Shown here one piece after another: positions 52,722-63,871 of a stretch of DNA of 64,000 nucleotides; the stretch's first letter is position 1, and each line of letters opens with the position of its first letter. Made by a program: the position numbers and the translations under genes. This stretch comes from an uncultured Alphaproteobacteria bacterium (GTDB lineage: Bacteria > Pseudomonadota > Alphaproteobacteria > HIMB59 > GCA-002718135), in assembly GCA_902573325.1 (NCBI GenBank), contig CACGJH010000003.1, positions 1 to 64,000 on the forward strand, in the 5' to 3' direction. The notes below the pieces were generated by a model that had not been told where the DNA came from, searched no databases, and worked only from the letters and a program-made list of their open reading frames with translations.

Positions 52722-53201
52722 TTATCTATATTTTCTATCGAGATGAATATTTTGAGCAATTTCTTGCTCCCATCTATCTCCATTTTCTAAAAGTTTATCT
52801 TTATTATAAATTAATTCTTCTCTTGTTTCAGTGGCAAATTCAAAATTTGGTCCTTCTACTATCGCATCAACTGGGCAAGATTCTTGACATAAACCACAGT
52901 AAATACATTTAGTCATATCTATATCATATCTTGTTGTTCTTCTACTTCCATCCTCTCTTGGCTCTGCTTCAATTGTAATTGCCTGAGCAGGGCATACTGC
53001 TTCACAAAGTTTACATGCGATACATCTCTCTTCCCCACTTGGATATCTTCTCAAAGCATGCTCGCCTCTAAAACGTGGGCTTAATGGACCTTTTTCGTGA
53101 GGATAATTTATTGTAACCTTAGATTTAAATATGTATTTGAAAGTTAAAAATAGTCCTTGAAATAATTCAAATAAAGTAAAAGATTTAATTAATTTATACA
53201 T
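52722..53201 (-). CDS. nuoI: NADH-quinone oxidoreductase subunit I (2 x 4Fe-4S)
   Basis: [55 protein letters not shown]. Start chosen at MYKLIKSF (53201); ORF track extends to 53222. Confidence 0.96.
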   Translation of the reverse strand: MYKLIKSFTLFELFQGLFLTFKYIFKSKVTINYPHEKGPLSPRFRGEHALRRYPSGEERCIACKLCEAVCPAQAITIEAEPREDGSRRTTRYDIDMTKCIYCGLCQESCPVDAIVEGPNFEFATETREELIYNKDKLLENGDRWEQEIAQNIHLDRKYR

Positions 53202-53202
53202 A

Positions 53203-54204
53203 TTAATTTGGCAGCATGTCAAAATATACTAAAAAACCAGAAGTTGCCACAACCCAAAACAAAGAAAACGGTAAAAAAACTTTCCATCCAAGTCTCATTA
53301 ACTGATCATATCTATATCTTGGGAAAGTTCCTCTAACCCAAATAAATAAAAATAATATAAATATTACTTTTACAGTAAACCAGATTACTCCAGGAACAAC
53401 ATTTAATGGGTATACATCAAATGGAGGAAGCCATCCGCCTAAAAAAAGAATGACAGTCATAGAAGACATTAAAATCATACTCGCGTATTCACCTAAAAAA
53501 AATAATACAAATGAAGCAGATGAATATTCAGTAAAAAATCCTGCAACAAGTGTTGATTCATCCTCAGGAAGATCAAAAGGTAATCTATTTGTTTCAGCTA
53601 ACGCAGAAATAAAAAAAATAATAAACATAGGTAATAATGGAATTGCAAACCATACAGTCTGCTGAGCTAAAACTATCTTTGATAAATTTAAAGAACCTAC
53701 ACATAATAATACAGTAATTATTACAAATCCAATAGATACTTCATATGAAACCATTTGAGCAGCTGATCTTAATGCTCCTAGAAAAGGATATTGAGAGTTA
53801 CTAGCCCATCCAGCCATTATTATTCCATATACTCCAAGAGATGATACTGCAAACAGATACATGATACCTACGTTAATATCAGAGACTACCCATCCTGGAG
53901 CAAAAGGTATTACTGCCCAACCTGCTAAGCTAAGTACCATTGTTATTATGGGTGCTAAAATAAAAACAATTTTATTTGATCCACTAGGTATAATATTCTC
54001 TTTAGTAATAAGTTTTAATGCATCAGCAAAGCTCTGTAATATACCAAAAGGCCCAACTATATTTGGACCTCTTCTTAATTGAATTAATGCTAATACTTTT
54101 CTTTCAGCATAAACTAAAAAAGCTACAGATATTAAAACTGGCACAACAACAGCAAGTATTTGGGCAATGATTATTAACCCTGTAATTAATATATCATAAG
54201 TCAT
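53203..54204 (-). CDS. nuoH: NADH-quinone oxidoreductase subunit H
   Basis: [59 protein letters not shown]. Confidence 0.96.
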   Translation of the reverse strand: MTYDILITGLIIIAQILAVVVPVLISVAFLVYAERKVLALIQLRRGPNIVGPFGILQSFADALKLITKENIIPSGSNKIVFILAPIITMVLSLAGWAVIPFAPGWVVSDINVGIMYLFAVSSLGVYGIIMAGWASNSQYPFLGALRSAAQMVSYEVSIGFVIITVLLCVGSLNLSKIVLAQQTVWFAIPLLPMFIIFFISALAETNRLPFDLPEDESTLVAGFFTEYSSASFVLFFLGEYASMILMSSMTVILFLGGWLPPFDVYPLNVVPGVIWFTVKVIFILFLFIWVRGTFPRYRYDQLMRLGWKVFLPFSLFWVVATSGFLVYFDMLPN

Positions 54205-54211
54205 CTAATTA

Positions 54212-56251
54212 TTATGCTGCCTTATTTAAAATATCTTTAGTACATTTTGCCATTGTTTCAGAAGATCTAGAAATAGAATCATTCATATAAAAATTTTCAA
54301 TGTTATACTTAATTTTAATATTCTCAATTTTATTATTTTTAGCAAAAGTTATTTCGCCAATAGAATTAACTTCATTTAAGAGAGCAAATTGACCATAGGT
54401 ACTTGTAATCTCATTTCGAAGCTCCCCAAGATTATTAAAATTTAAATTTTTTTCAAATAAGTCACTTAAAACTCTAAAAATTTTCCACTCCTCTTTTGCT
54501 TCACCTATTGGATTATGACACTTAGTTGTTTGAATAACTCTACCTTCTATATTCATATAAGTAGAACTTTTCTCAGTATATGCAGGGGTTGGTAAAATTA
54601 TATCAGCTATAGATGCTGAAACATCTCCATGATGACCAAGATAAACAACAAAAGCATTTTCAAATGTTGAAAAATTTATCTCATCTAATCCCATTAAGAA
54701 AACTACAGGCTTTGTTTTATCAATATGTTTTTTTAATTGTTTATTGTAGTCATTATCAAATTTTTTATTATAAAATTTCAAATCTAATGCTCCTACTCTA
54801 GAAATATCTTGGTTAAGAATATTTAATGGATTTATATTTTTATTTTTTTGAATTTTTTTCGCAATTAATCCTGCAGTTTCTAATATTTTTTTTCCATGAC
54901 CATTATTTATTGCTGAAGTACCTAAAATTATAAGTGGGTTTTTTGCAGATTTTAAAACTTTATTGAATTCAGATTTATTATTAGATAATTTATTTAGGTA
55001 ATCTAAAGAATCAGATAAATGATGATAATCGTAAGTTAGATCTAATTTAGGACCTACAAGGCCAATTTTGCAGTTATTTTCAATATATGCCTTTCTAATT
55101 CTAGCGTTTAGTACCGCTGCTTCCCATCTAGGGTTTGATCCGATTAAAAGAATAGCATCAGCCTTTTCAATTTCTTGAATTGTTGAATTAAATTTATAGC
55201 TTGAAGATGCATTATCGATAATTTGTGTATTATCAAATCTGCAATCATAGTTTTTTGATTTTAGTGAATTGCTAAATTTTTGTGCGGAATATAAAGTTTC
55301 AATATCGGTAAACTTACCAGATAGGAATACAGTATTTTCTTTACCTCTTTTTGTAATTTCTTTTTTTATTAATTCAAATGCATTATCCCATGAAGATTTT
55401 TGGAGTTTATTATTTGATTTAGAATATACATTATCCAATCTTTGACTTGAGAGTCCATCAACTGCAAATCTAGATTTATCACTTATCCATTCTTCATTGG
55501 TTTCTTCATTTATTCTAGGAAGAGCTCTTAAAACTTTTTTTCCTCTTGTATCAATCCTTATACTTGAACCTATACCATCAAACACATCAAATGTTTCTGT
55601 CTTGGTTAGCTCCCATGGTCTAGATTTAAATGCATATGGTTTACTTGTTAAAGCACCTACGGGGCATAAATCAATTACATTTCCAGATAATTCTGACTCA
55701 ATAGTTTTTTCTAAGTACGTCGTGATCTCAGCATTTTCACCTCTGCCAAGTAATCCTATATCATCAACACCCGCAACTTCTGTAGAAAACCTTACGCATC
55801 TTGTACAATGTATACATCTTGTCATAATTGTTTTGACAAGTGGTCCCATATTTTTATTTTGAACTGCTCTTTTGTTTTCTTCATATCTAGTTTTATCAAA
55901 ACCATAATACATCGCTTGATCTTGAAGATCACATTCTCCTCCTTGATCACAAATAGGGCAGTCCAATGGATGATTAATGAGAAGAAACTCCATTACACCT
56001 TTTCGAGCTTTTTTAACTGTTTCTGTTTTTGTTTTTATAACCATTCCATCTGCAGCTGGCATGGCACATGATGCAATAGGTTTAGGAGCTTTTTCCATTT
56101 CTACTAAACACATTCTACAGTTTCCTGCTATTGAGAGTTTTTCATGATAACAAAATCTTGGAATTTCAGTTCCAGCTTGTTCACAAGCTTGCATTACGGT
56201 CATGCCGTTTTCAAATTCGTATTCTTTATTATCAATTGTTATCTTTGGCAC
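54212..56251 (-). CDS. nuoG: NADH-quinone oxidoreductase subunit G
   Basis: PRFCYHEKLSIAGNCRMCLVE; CPICDQGGECDLQDQAM; RCIHCTRCVRF; VIDLCPVGALTSKPYAF. Confidence 0.95.
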   Translation of the reverse strand: MPKITIDNKEYEFENGMTVMQACEQAGTEIPRFCYHEKLSIAGNCRMCLVEMEKAPKPIASCAMPAADGMVIKTKTETVKKARKGVMEFLLINHPLDCPICDQGGECDLQDQAMYYGFDKTRYEENKRAVQNKNMGPLVKTIMTRCIHCTRCVRFSTEVAGVDDIGLLGRGENAEITTYLEKTIESELSGNVIDLCPVGALTSKPYAFKSRPWELTKTETFDVFDGIGSSIRIDTRGKKVLRALPRINEETNEEWISDKSRFAVDGLSSQRLDNVYSKSNNKLQKSSWDNAFELIKKEITKRGKENTVFLSGKFTDIETLYSAQKFSNSLKSKNYDCRFDNTQIIDNASSSYKFNSTIQEIEKADAILLIGSNPRWEAAVLNARIRKAYIENNCKIGLVGPKLDLTYDYHHLSDSLDYLNKLSNNKSEFNKVLKSAKNPLIILGTSAINNGHGKKILETAGLIAKKIQKNKNINPLNILNQDISRVGALDLKFYNKKFDNDYNKQLKKHIDKTKPVVFLMGLDEINFSTFENAFVVYLGHHGDVSASIADIILPTPAYTEKSSTYMNIEGRVIQTTKCHNPIGEAKEEWKIFRVLSDLFEKNLNFNNLGELRNEITSTYGQFALLNEVNSIGEITFAKNNKIENIKIKYNIENFYMNDSISRSSETMAKCTKDILNKAA

Positions 56252-57525
56252 TAGGCTACTCTTCTATTTCTTTCTTGAATTCTTTTTTCAATTTCAGGTC
56301 TAAAGTGCCTAAACAAACCTTGAATAGGCCAAGCAGCAGCATCACCTAAGGCACAAATAGTATGACCTTCAATTTGCTTAGTCACATCTAAAATTTTATC
56401 AATATCTTGATGTTCAACATTTCCATGAACCATTTTTTCCATCATTCTGTACATCCATCCAGTACCTTCTCTGCAAGGTGTACATTGACCACAGCTTTCA
56501 TGTTTATAAAAATGTGATAATCTAGCTATTGCTTCAACAATATCTGTTGATTTATTCATTACAATAACAGCAGCAGTTCCTAATCCACTTTGAACTTCTT
56601 TTAGGCTATCAAAATCCATTTTAACTGTATCGCAAATAGACTTAGGTAATAAAGGCACACTTGCACCTCCAGGAATTACAGCTAATAAATTTTCCCAACC
56701 ACCAATTACACCACCTGCATGTTTTTCAATCAGTTCTTTTAATGGTATCCCCATTTCCTCTTCTACATTGCATGGATTATTAACGTGTCCTGAAATACTA
56801 AAAATTTTTGTACCTGTATTGTTGGCACTTCCTAAATCAGCGAACCATTTTGAACCACGTCTTAAAATAGTTGGTGAAACAGCAACTGTTTCAACATTTG
56901 TAACTGTTGTTGGGCATCCATATAAACCTGCGCCAGCGGGAAACGGAGGTTTTAATCGAGGTTGGCCTTTTTTACCCTCTAAACTTTCAAGTAAAGCAGT
57001 TTCTTCACCACAAATATATGCTCCTGCTCCTCTGTGAAGATAAATATTAAAATCCCACCCTGTACCACATGCATTTTTACCAATTAAATTATTTGCATAG
57101 GCTTCATCTATTGCTTTTTGTAAATTAGAAGATTCAGAATAATATTCACCCCTTATATAAATATAACAAGTATGTGCATGCATAGCAAAGGCAGCAACCA
57201 AACAACCTTCTAAAAGAAGATGTGGGTCGTTTCTCATAATCTCTCGATCTTTACATGTGCCTGGCTCTGACTCATCTGCATTAACGACTAGGTAATGATC
57301 TTTTCCAGAGTCTTTTGGCATAAATGACCACTTAAGCCCCGCAGGGAAACCTGCTCCTCCCCTTCCTCTTAATTGACTATTTTTAATTTCCTCAACAATT
57401 TTTTCGCTACCCATTTTAATAAGTTCTTTAGTATTTGACCAAATACCTCTTTTTTTGGCACCTTCTAATTTCCAGTCGTCAAAACCGTATAGATTTTTAA
57501 AAATTTTATCTTTTTCCTTAAGCAT
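56251..57525 (-). CDS. nuoF: NADH-quinone oxidoreductase subunit F
   Basis: [87 protein letters not shown]. Start chosen at MLKEKDKIF. Confidence 0.96.
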   Translation of the reverse strand: MLKEKDKIFKNLYGFDDWKLEGAKKRGIWSNTKELIKMGSEKIVEEIKNSQLRGRGGAGFPAGLKWSFMPKDSGKDHYLVVNADESEPGTCKDREIMRNDPHLLLEGCLVAAFAMHAHTCYIYIRGEYYSESSNLQKAIDEAYANNLIGKNACGTGWDFNIYLHRGAGAYICGEETALLESLEGKKGQPRLKPPFPAGAGLYGCPTTVTNVETVAVSPTILRRGSKWFADLGSANNTGTKIFSISGHVNNPCNVEEEMGIPLKELIEKHAGGVIGGWENLLAVIPGGASVPLLPKSICDTVKMDFDSLKEVQSGLGTAAVIVMNKSTDIVEAIARLSHFYKHESCGQCTPCREGTGWMYRMMEKMVHGNVEHQDIDKILDVTKQIEGHTICALGDAAAWPIQGLFRHFRPEIEKRIQERNRRVA

Positions 57526-58117
57526 CAAATTTTCTTTCAGGTTGTGATGATTTTCTACCAATTTGTGAACCTACTTTTATTGATTTATTATCTTTTAAAT
57601 CTTGAAGTATTTTTTTAAAACTCTCTTCATCTAAATCTTCATAATAATCATCATTGATCTGGACCATAGGAGCATTGCAACATGCGCCTAAGCATTCAAC
57701 TTCAACAACTGTAAATATTTCATCATCACTTGTCTCACCAATATTAGTTTCGCAAACTTCTTGTGCAACTTTAGACAGTTTATCACTCCCTCTTAACCAA
57801 CAAGGTGTCGTTCTACAAATTTGTACAAAATTTTTACCAATAGGTTCTAAATTAAACATGGAATAAAAAGTGGCAACTTCCAGCACTCTTATATAAGACA
57901 TACTTAGAGTTTCAGCTACTTTTTCCATTGAGTTTTTACTTAGCCATCCATTATTTTGTCTTTGTGCTAAATCAAGTAAAGGAATAACTGCGCTTTGAAG
58001 ACGGTTTGATGGATATTTTTTTATTATTTCAGAAATTTTTTTAAAATTTTCTGATGACCATTCAAAATTATCATTAATTTTTTTATATACTTTATTATTT
58101 GTACCAGGATGATGCAT
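57518..58117 (-). CDS. nuoE: NADH-quinone oxidoreductase subunit E (2Fe-2S)
   Basis: [54 protein letters not shown]. Confidence 0.95.
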   Translation of the reverse strand: MHHPGTNNKVYKKINDNFEWSSENFKKISEIIKKYPSNRLQSAVIPLLDLAQRQNNGWLSKNSMEKVAETLSMSYIRVLEVATFYSMFNLEPIGKNFVQICRTTPCWLRGSDKLSKVAQEVCETNIGETSDDEIFTVVEVECLGACCNAPMVQINDDYYEDLDEESFKKILQDLKDNKSIKVGSQIGRKSSQPERKFDA

Positions 58118-59295
58118 TATCTATCTATCTCTCCAAAAACAATATCTAAGCTACCTAGTATAGCGGCTATGTCAGCCATTAAGTGACCTTTAGATAAATG
58201 ATCCAATGTTTGAAGGTGTGCAAAACCTGGTGCTCTTATTTTACATCTATATGGTTTACTAGATCCATCAGAAACAAGGTAAACGCCAAATTCACCCTTT
58301 GGAGCTTCTACTGCACTATAAACTTGACCAGCGGGAACACGGTAACCTTCAGTGAAAAGTTTAAAATGATGAATTAAAGCCTCCATTGATTTTTTCATTT
58401 GATTTCTTTTAGGAGGTGTAATTTTATTATCCTCAATTGATATTGGACCTGGTTTGATTTTATTTAAACATTGGTTAATAATACTAATGCTTTGTCTCAT
58501 TTCCTCTATGCGAACCAAATATCGATCAAAACAATCACCCTTTTTTCCAACAGGAACTTCAAAATCAACTTGATCATAGGCGTCATAAGGTTGAGATCTT
58601 CTTAAATCCCATGCTACACCTGCACTTCTTAATACAGGACCAGAACACCCCCATTCAATTGCTTCTGACTTTGAAATTATTCCTATATCAACTGATCTTT
58701 GTCTTAAAATTCTGTTATTAGTAAGCAAACTTTCAAGATCATCAATAAATTTTGGAAGAGTTTTAAAATGTTCAAATAATTTTTCTTCCATTCCTTCTGG
58801 CATATCCTGATGAACGCCGCCAGGTCTAAAATAGGCTGCATGAAATCTTGCCCCAGATACTGCTTCATGAAACTCCAAAAGCTTTTCCCTTTCTTCAAAA
58901 CACCATAAAAAAGGTGTCACTGCACCAATGTCAGCAGCATAGGCAGGTATATTTAATAAATGATTTAGTATTCTAGTAATTTCTGCAAAAATAACCCGAA
59001 TATATTTAGCTCTTTCAGGAACATTGATACCTAGGAGATTTTCGGTTGCCAATGCAAAAGCATGTTCTTGACACATTGGTGAAACGTAATCAAGTCTATC
59101 AAAATAAGGGACAGCCTGAAGATAAGTTTTATATTCAATTAATTTTTCTGTCCCCCTATGTAACAATCCGATGTGTGGTTCTGTTCTTTGAACTACTTCA
59201 CCTTCAAGCTCAACTACTAAACGTAAAACACCATGCGCAGCTGGATGTTGAGGGCCAAAGTTAATTGTAGTTGTATTAAGCTCTACTTCTTTCAT
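58117..59295 (-). CDS. nuoD: NADH-quinone oxidoreductase subunit D
   Basis: [69 protein letters not shown]. Confidence 0.97.
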   Translation of the reverse strand: MKEVELNTTTINFGPQHPAAHGVLRLVVELEGEVVQRTEPHIGLLHRGTEKLIEYKTYLQAVPYFDRLDYVSPMCQEHAFALATENLLGINVPERAKYIRVIFAEITRILNHLLNIPAYAADIGAVTPFLWCFEEREKLLEFHEAVSGARFHAAYFRPGGVHQDMPEGMEEKLFEHFKTLPKFIDDLESLLTNNRILRQRSVDIGIISKSEAIEWGCSGPVLRSAGVAWDLRRSQPYDAYDQVDFEVPVGKKGDCFDRYLVRIEEMRQSISIINQCLNKIKPGPISIEDNKITPPKRNQMKKSMEALIHHFKLFTEGYRVPAGQVYSAVEAPKGEFGVYLVSDGSSKPYRCKIRAPGFAHLQTLDHLSKGHLMADIAAILGSLDIVFGEIDR

Positions 59296-59877
59296 TTAAT
59301 TTTCACCAGTAGATTTATCATCACCAAAAAGTTTGTTTTCCATTCCTTCCCAAGGAGATTCACTATCGAAATTTCTAAATTCTTGAGTTAACTTAACAGG
59401 CTCATATATTACTTTTTTTTCAAGATCATCGTAACGAACTTCTGTATGTCCTGTTAAAGGAAAATCTTTGCGCAACGGATAACCATCAAAATTATAATCC
59501 GTCATTATCCTTCTTAAATCAGGATGGTTAATAAATTCAATTCCAAATAAATCATAACATTCTCTTTCATACCAATCCGCAGATTTGTGAATATTTGTTA
59601 TTGATTCTATGTTTTCATTTTCTTTAATAAAAGTTTTAAGAATAATTTTTTTATTTTTAGTTAAACTTTGCAAAATATAAATCAAATCAAATCTAAATTC
59701 TCTTGAAGGATAATCTACAGCTGTAATATCTAATAATTGATTAAAATTAAGCTCAGTATTATCTCTCAATTCGTTAAAAATTTTTATAATATTATTTTTT
59801 TCAAATTCTATTTCTAACAAATTATTATTCTCTAAAACATTATTTATGCCATCTATTTTAGTAAGAAATTTAATCAT
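59296..59877 (-). CDS. nuoC: NADH-quinone oxidoreductase subunit C
   Basis: SADWYERECYDLFGIEFINHPDLRRIMTDYNFDGYPLRKDFPLTGHTEVRYD. Confidence 0.96.
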   Translation of the reverse strand: MIKFLTKIDGINNVLENNNLLEIEFEKNNIIKIFNELRDNTELNFNQLLDITAVDYPSREFRFDLIYILQSLTKNKKIILKTFIKENENIESITNIHKSADWYERECYDLFGIEFINHPDLRRIMTDYNFDGYPLRKDFPLTGHTEVRYDDLEKKVIYEPVKLTQEFRNFDSESPWEGMENKLFGDDKSTGEN

Positions 59878-59883
59878 ATAAAA

Positions 59884-60396
59884 TTATCTTTTAAATTTAT
59901 TTTCTCTTCTAATTTTTTTCTGTAATTGCAATATACCGTAGACTAATGCTTCTGCTGTTGGGGGGCATCCTGGTACATAAACGTCAACGGGAACTATCCT
60001 ATCACACCCTCTAACTACTGAATACGAGTAGTGATAATATCCACCACCATTTGCACATGAACCCATTGATATTACCCACCGAGGTTCAGGCATTTGATCA
60101 TAAACTTTTCTTAAAGCCGGTGCCATTTTATTTGTTAGTGTTCCAGCAACAATCATTACATCAGATTGTCTAGGACTACCTCTTGGTATAACTCCATAAC
60201 GATCTAGATCATATCTTGCCATATAAGAATGTATCATTTCTACTCCACAACATGCCAATCCGAATGTCATAGGCCATAAGGAACCAGTTCTAGCCCAGGT
60301 AAGAATTTTATCATAGCTTGCAACTAAGAAACCCTTAGAAGATAATTCTGTGTTTAGATTATCATCAACAATTTTTTTTGCTTCATCTACTCCCAT
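59884..60396 (-). CDS. nuoB: NADH-quinone oxidoreductase subunit B
   Basis: [86 protein letters not shown]. Start chosen at MGVDEAKK. Confidence 0.96.
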   Translation of the reverse strand: MGVDEAKKIVDDNLNTELSSKGFLVASYDKILTWARTGSLWPMTFGLACCGVEMIHSYMARYDLDRYGVIPRGSPRQSDVMIVAGTLTNKMAPALRKVYDQMPEPRWVISMGSCANGGGYYHYSYSVVRGCDRIVPVDVYVPGCPPTAEALVYGILQLQKKIRRENKFKR

Positions 60397-60752
60397 TCTA
60401 AAGCACCTTTTTTCCATTCATAAATAAAACCAATAGTTAAGACAGTCAGGAATATCATCATTGACCAAAAACCAAACAATCCAATTTTACCAAGTGTTAT
60501 TGCCCACGGAAACAAGAAGGCAACTTCTAAATCAAAGATAATAAATAAGATTGCTACTAAATAAAATCTTACATCAAATCGTCCACGAGCATCATCAAAA
60601 GCCTCAAATCCACACTCATAAGCAGACAATTTTTCTTTATCTGGCTGAGAGTCTCCAACTACAAAAGATAATAAAGTCATTCCAATAGCCAATGCCAAAG
60701 CTATGAAAATAAAAATTAATATTGGTAAATATTCAAATAGAAACTCTGACAC
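60387..60752 (-). CDS. nuoA: NADH-quinone oxidoreductase subunit A
   Basis: [45 protein letters not shown]. Confidence 0.96.
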   Translation of the reverse strand: MSEFLFEYLPILIFIFIALALAIGMTLLSFVVGDSQPDKEKLSAYECGFEAFDDARGRFDVRFYLVAILFIIFDLEVAFLFPWAITLGKIGLFGFWSMMIFLTVLTIGFIYEWKKGALEWE

Positions 60753-60852
60753 TATAATCTCACAATTAAATTAGTAATGTATTTAACGATTTATTCAACA
60801 ATAACAACGTGTCTAGTTGCGACTTTAGTACACAAAAAATTCATAAATAAGT

Positions 60853-60928
60853 GGCGCGAGAGACGGGATTCGAACCCGCGGCCTCTGCCGTGACAGGGCA
60901 GCGTTCTAACCAGCTGAACTACTCCCGC
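60853..60928 (-). tRNA. tRNA-Asp (anticodon GTC), CCA encoded
   Basis: Minus strand GCGGGAG TA GTTCAGCTGGTTAGAAC GCTGCC CTGTCAC GGCAG ... GCGGGTTCGAATCCCGT CTCTCGC G CCA. Full cloverleaf, anticodon GTC in a 7-nt loop, 76 nt. Confidence 0.96.
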
Positions 60929-60931
60929 GCA

Positions 60932-61007
60932 TGGTGGGTGTTGAGAGACTTGAACTCCCGACCCTCTCGGTGTAAACGAGATGCTCTACCAACTGAGCTA
61001 AACACCC
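60932..61007 (-). tRNA. tRNA-Val (anticodon TAC), CCA encoded
   Basis: Minus strand GGGTGTT TA GCTCAGTTGGTAGAGC ATCTCG TTTACAC CGAGAG ... GGGAGTTCAAGTCTCTC AACACCC A CCA. Full cloverleaf, anticodon TAC, 76 nt. Confidence 0.96.
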
Positions 61008-61008
61008 A

Positions 61009-61042
61009 AATAAAATCGGCTGTTAAATTTATTTAACAGCCG
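61009..61042 (-). terminator. Rho-independent-like terminator downstream of hupB
   Basis: Perfect 12-nt inverted repeat CGGCTGTTAAAT-TT-ATTTAACAGCCG (61017-61042). On the minus strand it is followed by ATTTTATTT, between hupB and tRNA-Val. Confidence 0.7.
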
Positions 61043-61062
61043 GTGCAAGAAAAAAAGGTAAT

Positions 61063-61338
61063 TTAATTGTTTACTGAGTCTTTTAAAGCTTTTCCAACAG
61101 TAAATTTAGGTCTCTTAGATGCTGGTATTTGAATAGACTCACCCGTTCTAGGGTTTCTACCAGTAGTAGCTTTTCTATGGCTAACGCTAAAATTACCAAA
61201 ACCTACAATGCTAACCTTTTCATCTCTTTTTAAAGAATTAGTTATTGCATCTAGAAAGCTTTCAATTGCCCTAGTTGCGTCAGATTTTGATAGTCCTGCG
61301 GAAGATGCTACGGAAGCAATAAGATCATTTTTGTTCAC
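61063..61338 (-). CDS. hupB: HU family DNA-binding protein
   Basis: MNKNDLIASVASSAGLSKSDATRAI...VSIVGFGNFSVSHRKATTGRNPRTGESIQIPASKRPKFTVGKALKD; GTG start with AGGAG upstream; located next to lon. Confidence 0.95.
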   Translation of the reverse strand: MNKNDLIASVASSAGLSKSDATRAIESFLDAITNSLKRDEKVSIVGFGNFSVSHRKATTGRNPRTGESIQIPASKRPKFTVGKALKDSVNN

Positions 61339-61474
61339 TTTTAATCTCCTTTAATAAATTTTTTTGATAATTGTCTGTTTTTAAAACAAGTCAACATTAT
61401 TATAAGAATTTTCCCAGAAAAAAGGGAATTTAACAATAAAATGGCTAAATATAATGATTATTTATGATTTAATA

Positions 61475-63841
61475 TTAATGAGTACTAGTGGTATTTTGAT
61501 TATTTTTTAATTGAGATTCGCTTAAATTTAACGGAATTATTGATTTTGTTAGAGTATGCTCAAGAATTGCAAAAGCATCAGATACAGGAATTATCTTAAT
61601 TCCTTTAATTACTTCTTTATCAAATTCAGAAACTTCTCTAAAATTTTCTTGAGGTACAAGAACTTTTTTTATACCTGCTCTGCTTGCTGCATATATCTTT
61701 TCTTTTAATCCCCCAATTGGCAAAACTCTTCCCCTAAGCGTAATTTCACCTGTCATTGCTACATCTCTTTTAATCTTATTGTTTGTAAGGGATGATACTA
61801 AAGAATTAAAAATAGCAATGCCTGCGCTTGGACCATCTTTAGGTGTTGCTCCTTCTGGGACATGTATATGAATGTCATAATTCTCAAAATCTTTTGGGTT
61901 TATACCTAAACTTATAGATTTAGACTTTACATAGGAAGTGGCAGCTTGAATTGATTCCTTCATTACTTCACCTAATTTGCCTGTAATAGTCAGTTTTCCT
62001 TTACCTATAGATAAAATAACCTCAACTGATAAAATTTCTCCTCCTACTTCAGTCCATGCTAGACCATTAGTGACACCCACAAGATTCTTTTTTTCAATTT
62101 CACTCGATCTAAATTTTGCAATACCTAATAGATCTTGTAAAGATTTATCGTTTAATTTAATATTTTTTAATCTGGTGGTTTCTAATTTCTTTACAGTCTT
62201 TCTACAAACTTTAGATATTTCTTTTTCAAGATTTCTGACGCCCGCTTCTTTTGTATAATTTCTAATTATTGAATTTATAACTTTGGAATTAAATGAAATT
62301 TCAGATTTTTTTATACCATGATTTTTGATTTGCTTAGGAATTAAGTATCTTTTTGCAATTTGATTTTTTTCTTTTTCTGTGTAACCAGGTATTCTTATAA
62401 CCTCCATTCTATCAAGAAGAGCTGGGGGTATATTAAGAGTATTTGCAGTACATACAAACATTACATCGGAGAGATCATAGTCTAGTTCTAAATAATGATC
62501 ATTGAACTTACTATTTTGTTCAGGATCTAGGACTTCCAGAAGTGCAGAAGACGGATCACCTCTCCAATCGGCTCCGAGTTTATCAATTTCATCTAATAAG
62601 ATTAATGGGTTAGAAGATCTTGATTTTTTCATTGCTTGAATGAACCTACCAGGCATTGATCCAATGTATGTTTTTCTGTGACCTCTAATTTCTGCCTCAT
62701 CTCTTACACCACCAAGAGACATTCTTACAAAACTTCTTCCTGTAGAATTTGCAATAGATTTACCGAGAGATGTCTTTCCAACACCAGGGGGTCCAACCAA
62801 ACATAAAATAGGACCTTTAAGTTTATTGGTTCTTTTTTGAACAGCTAAATATTCAAGAATTCTCTCTTTAACTTTTTCTAATCCATAGTGGTCATTTTCT
62901 AATATATTGGAAGCTTTATTGATATTTTGAGAAATTTGATCAGGATTATTCCAAGGTATGGACATTACCCAGTCTAAATAGTTTCTAATTACAGTTGCCT
63001 CAGCTGACATAGGGCTCATATTTTTTAATTTTTTAATTTCTGCTGAACATTTATCTTTAGCTTCTTTTGATAAATTATACTGGTTTACTTTTTTTTCTAA
63101 CTCAGCAATTTCATCTAAATCTTCATTTTCTCCTAATTCCTTTTGAATAGCTTTCATTTGTTCATTTAAATAATATTCTTTCTGTGTTTTCTCCATTTGT
63201 CTTTTTACTCGACCCTTAATTTTTTTCTCAACTTGAAAAGAATCAATTTCAGATACTAAATAACCATAGACTTTATTAAGTCTATCTTCTGTATTTGTGA
63301 TTTCTAAAATCTCTTGTTTTTGGGATATAGAAATTGAAATGTTAGATACAATTGCATCAACAATTTTATCTGGATCACTAAATGTTCTAACATTGTTGAT
63401 TACATCAAGAGAAACTTTTTTATTAATTTTTTGAAATTCAACAAATTGTTCAATAATAAGTTTTTGCAAAGCTCTTATATTTGAATTTTTTTTAGTTTTT
63501 TTATTAATTTCAGTAATTGATGCAGAAATGAATTCTTTATTAAAATTTATTTTATTTATTTTTGCTCTTTGGATACCTTCAACTAAAACCTTAAGAGTTC
63601 CATCTGGTAGTTTTAATAGCTGGATAATTTTAGCAATGGTTCCTATAGAATATAGGTTTTCCCTATTAGGATTATCAATTTTTGAATTCTTTTGAGAGAC
63701 TAAAAAAATTTTCTTATCACCTGTCATTACGTGGTTTAGAGCATTTACTGATTGCTCTCTTCCTACAAATAGAGGCGCAACCATATTAGGAAATACCACT
63801 ATATCTCTAAGCGGGAGAACAGGGATTTGATTTTTTGCCAT
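61475..63841 (-). CDS. lon: ATP-dependent protease Lon
   Basis: N-terminal LPLRDIVVFPNMVAPLFVGRE; Walker A GPPGVGKTSLGKSIA; catalytic PKDGPSAGIAI and GGLKEKIYAASRAGIKKVLVPQEN. Confidence 0.97.
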   Translation of the reverse strand: MAKNQIPVLPLRDIVVFPNMVAPLFVGREQSVNALNHVMTGDKKIFLVSQKNSKIDNPNRENLYSIGTIAKIIQLLKLPDGTLKVLVEGIQRAKINKINFNKEFISASITEINKKTKKNSNIRALQKLIIEQFVEFQKINKKVSLDVINNVRTFSDPDKIVDAIVSNISISISQKQEILEITNTEDRLNKVYGYLVSEIDSFQVEKKIKGRVKRQMEKTQKEYYLNEQMKAIQKELGENEDLDEIAELEKKVNQYNLSKEAKDKCSAEIKKLKNMSPMSAEATVIRNYLDWVMSIPWNNPDQISQNINKASNILENDHYGLEKVKERILEYLAVQKRTNKLKGPILCLVGPPGVGKTSLGKSIANSTGRSFVRMSLGGVRDEAEIRGHRKTYIGSMPGRFIQAMKKSRSSNPLILLDEIDKLGADWRGDPSSALLEVLDPEQNSKFNDHYLELDYDLSDVMFVCTANTLNIPPALLDRMEVIRIPGYTEKEKNQIAKRYLIPKQIKNHGIKKSEISFNSKVINSIIRNYTKEAGVRNLEKEISKVCRKTVKKLETTRLKNIKLNDKSLQDLLGIAKFRSSEIEKKNLVGVTNGLAWTEVGGEILSVEVILSIGKGKLTITGKLGEVMKESIQAATSYVKSKSISLGINPKDFENYDIHIHVPEGATPKDGPSAGIAIFNSLVSSLTNNKIKRDVAMTGEITLRGRVLPIGGLKEKIYAASRAGIKKVLVPQENFREVSEFDKEVIKGIKIIPVSDAFAILEHTLTKSIIPLNLSESQLKNNQNTTSTH

Positions 63842-63871
63842 ATTTTATAAATGTCTATATATTGATTAAAT

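Noticed and set aside
52598-52783. 61-aa - strand ORF straddling nuoI/nuoJ
   Set aside because: Out of frame with both subunits and Cys/Ser-rich by chance; both parent genes are clear.
55497-56349. Three + strand ORFs (121, 87 and 72 aa) opposite nuoG/nuoF
   Set aside because: Antisense to strongly conserved Fe-S subunits, with no homology I recognise.
60851-61036. ORF MARETGFEPAASAVTGQRSNQLNYSRAWWVLRDLNSRPSRCKRDALPTELNTQIKSAVKFI
   Set aside because: It is the antisense translation of the tRNA-Asp and tRNA-Val genes, a classic spurious ORF.
61339-61474. Possible hupB promoter (TTGACT, 16-17 bp spacer, weak -10) and weak lon terminator (TTCCC-N8-GGGAA)
   Set aside because: The -10 match is poor and the stem is only 5 bp; not strong enough to list as features without transcript data.
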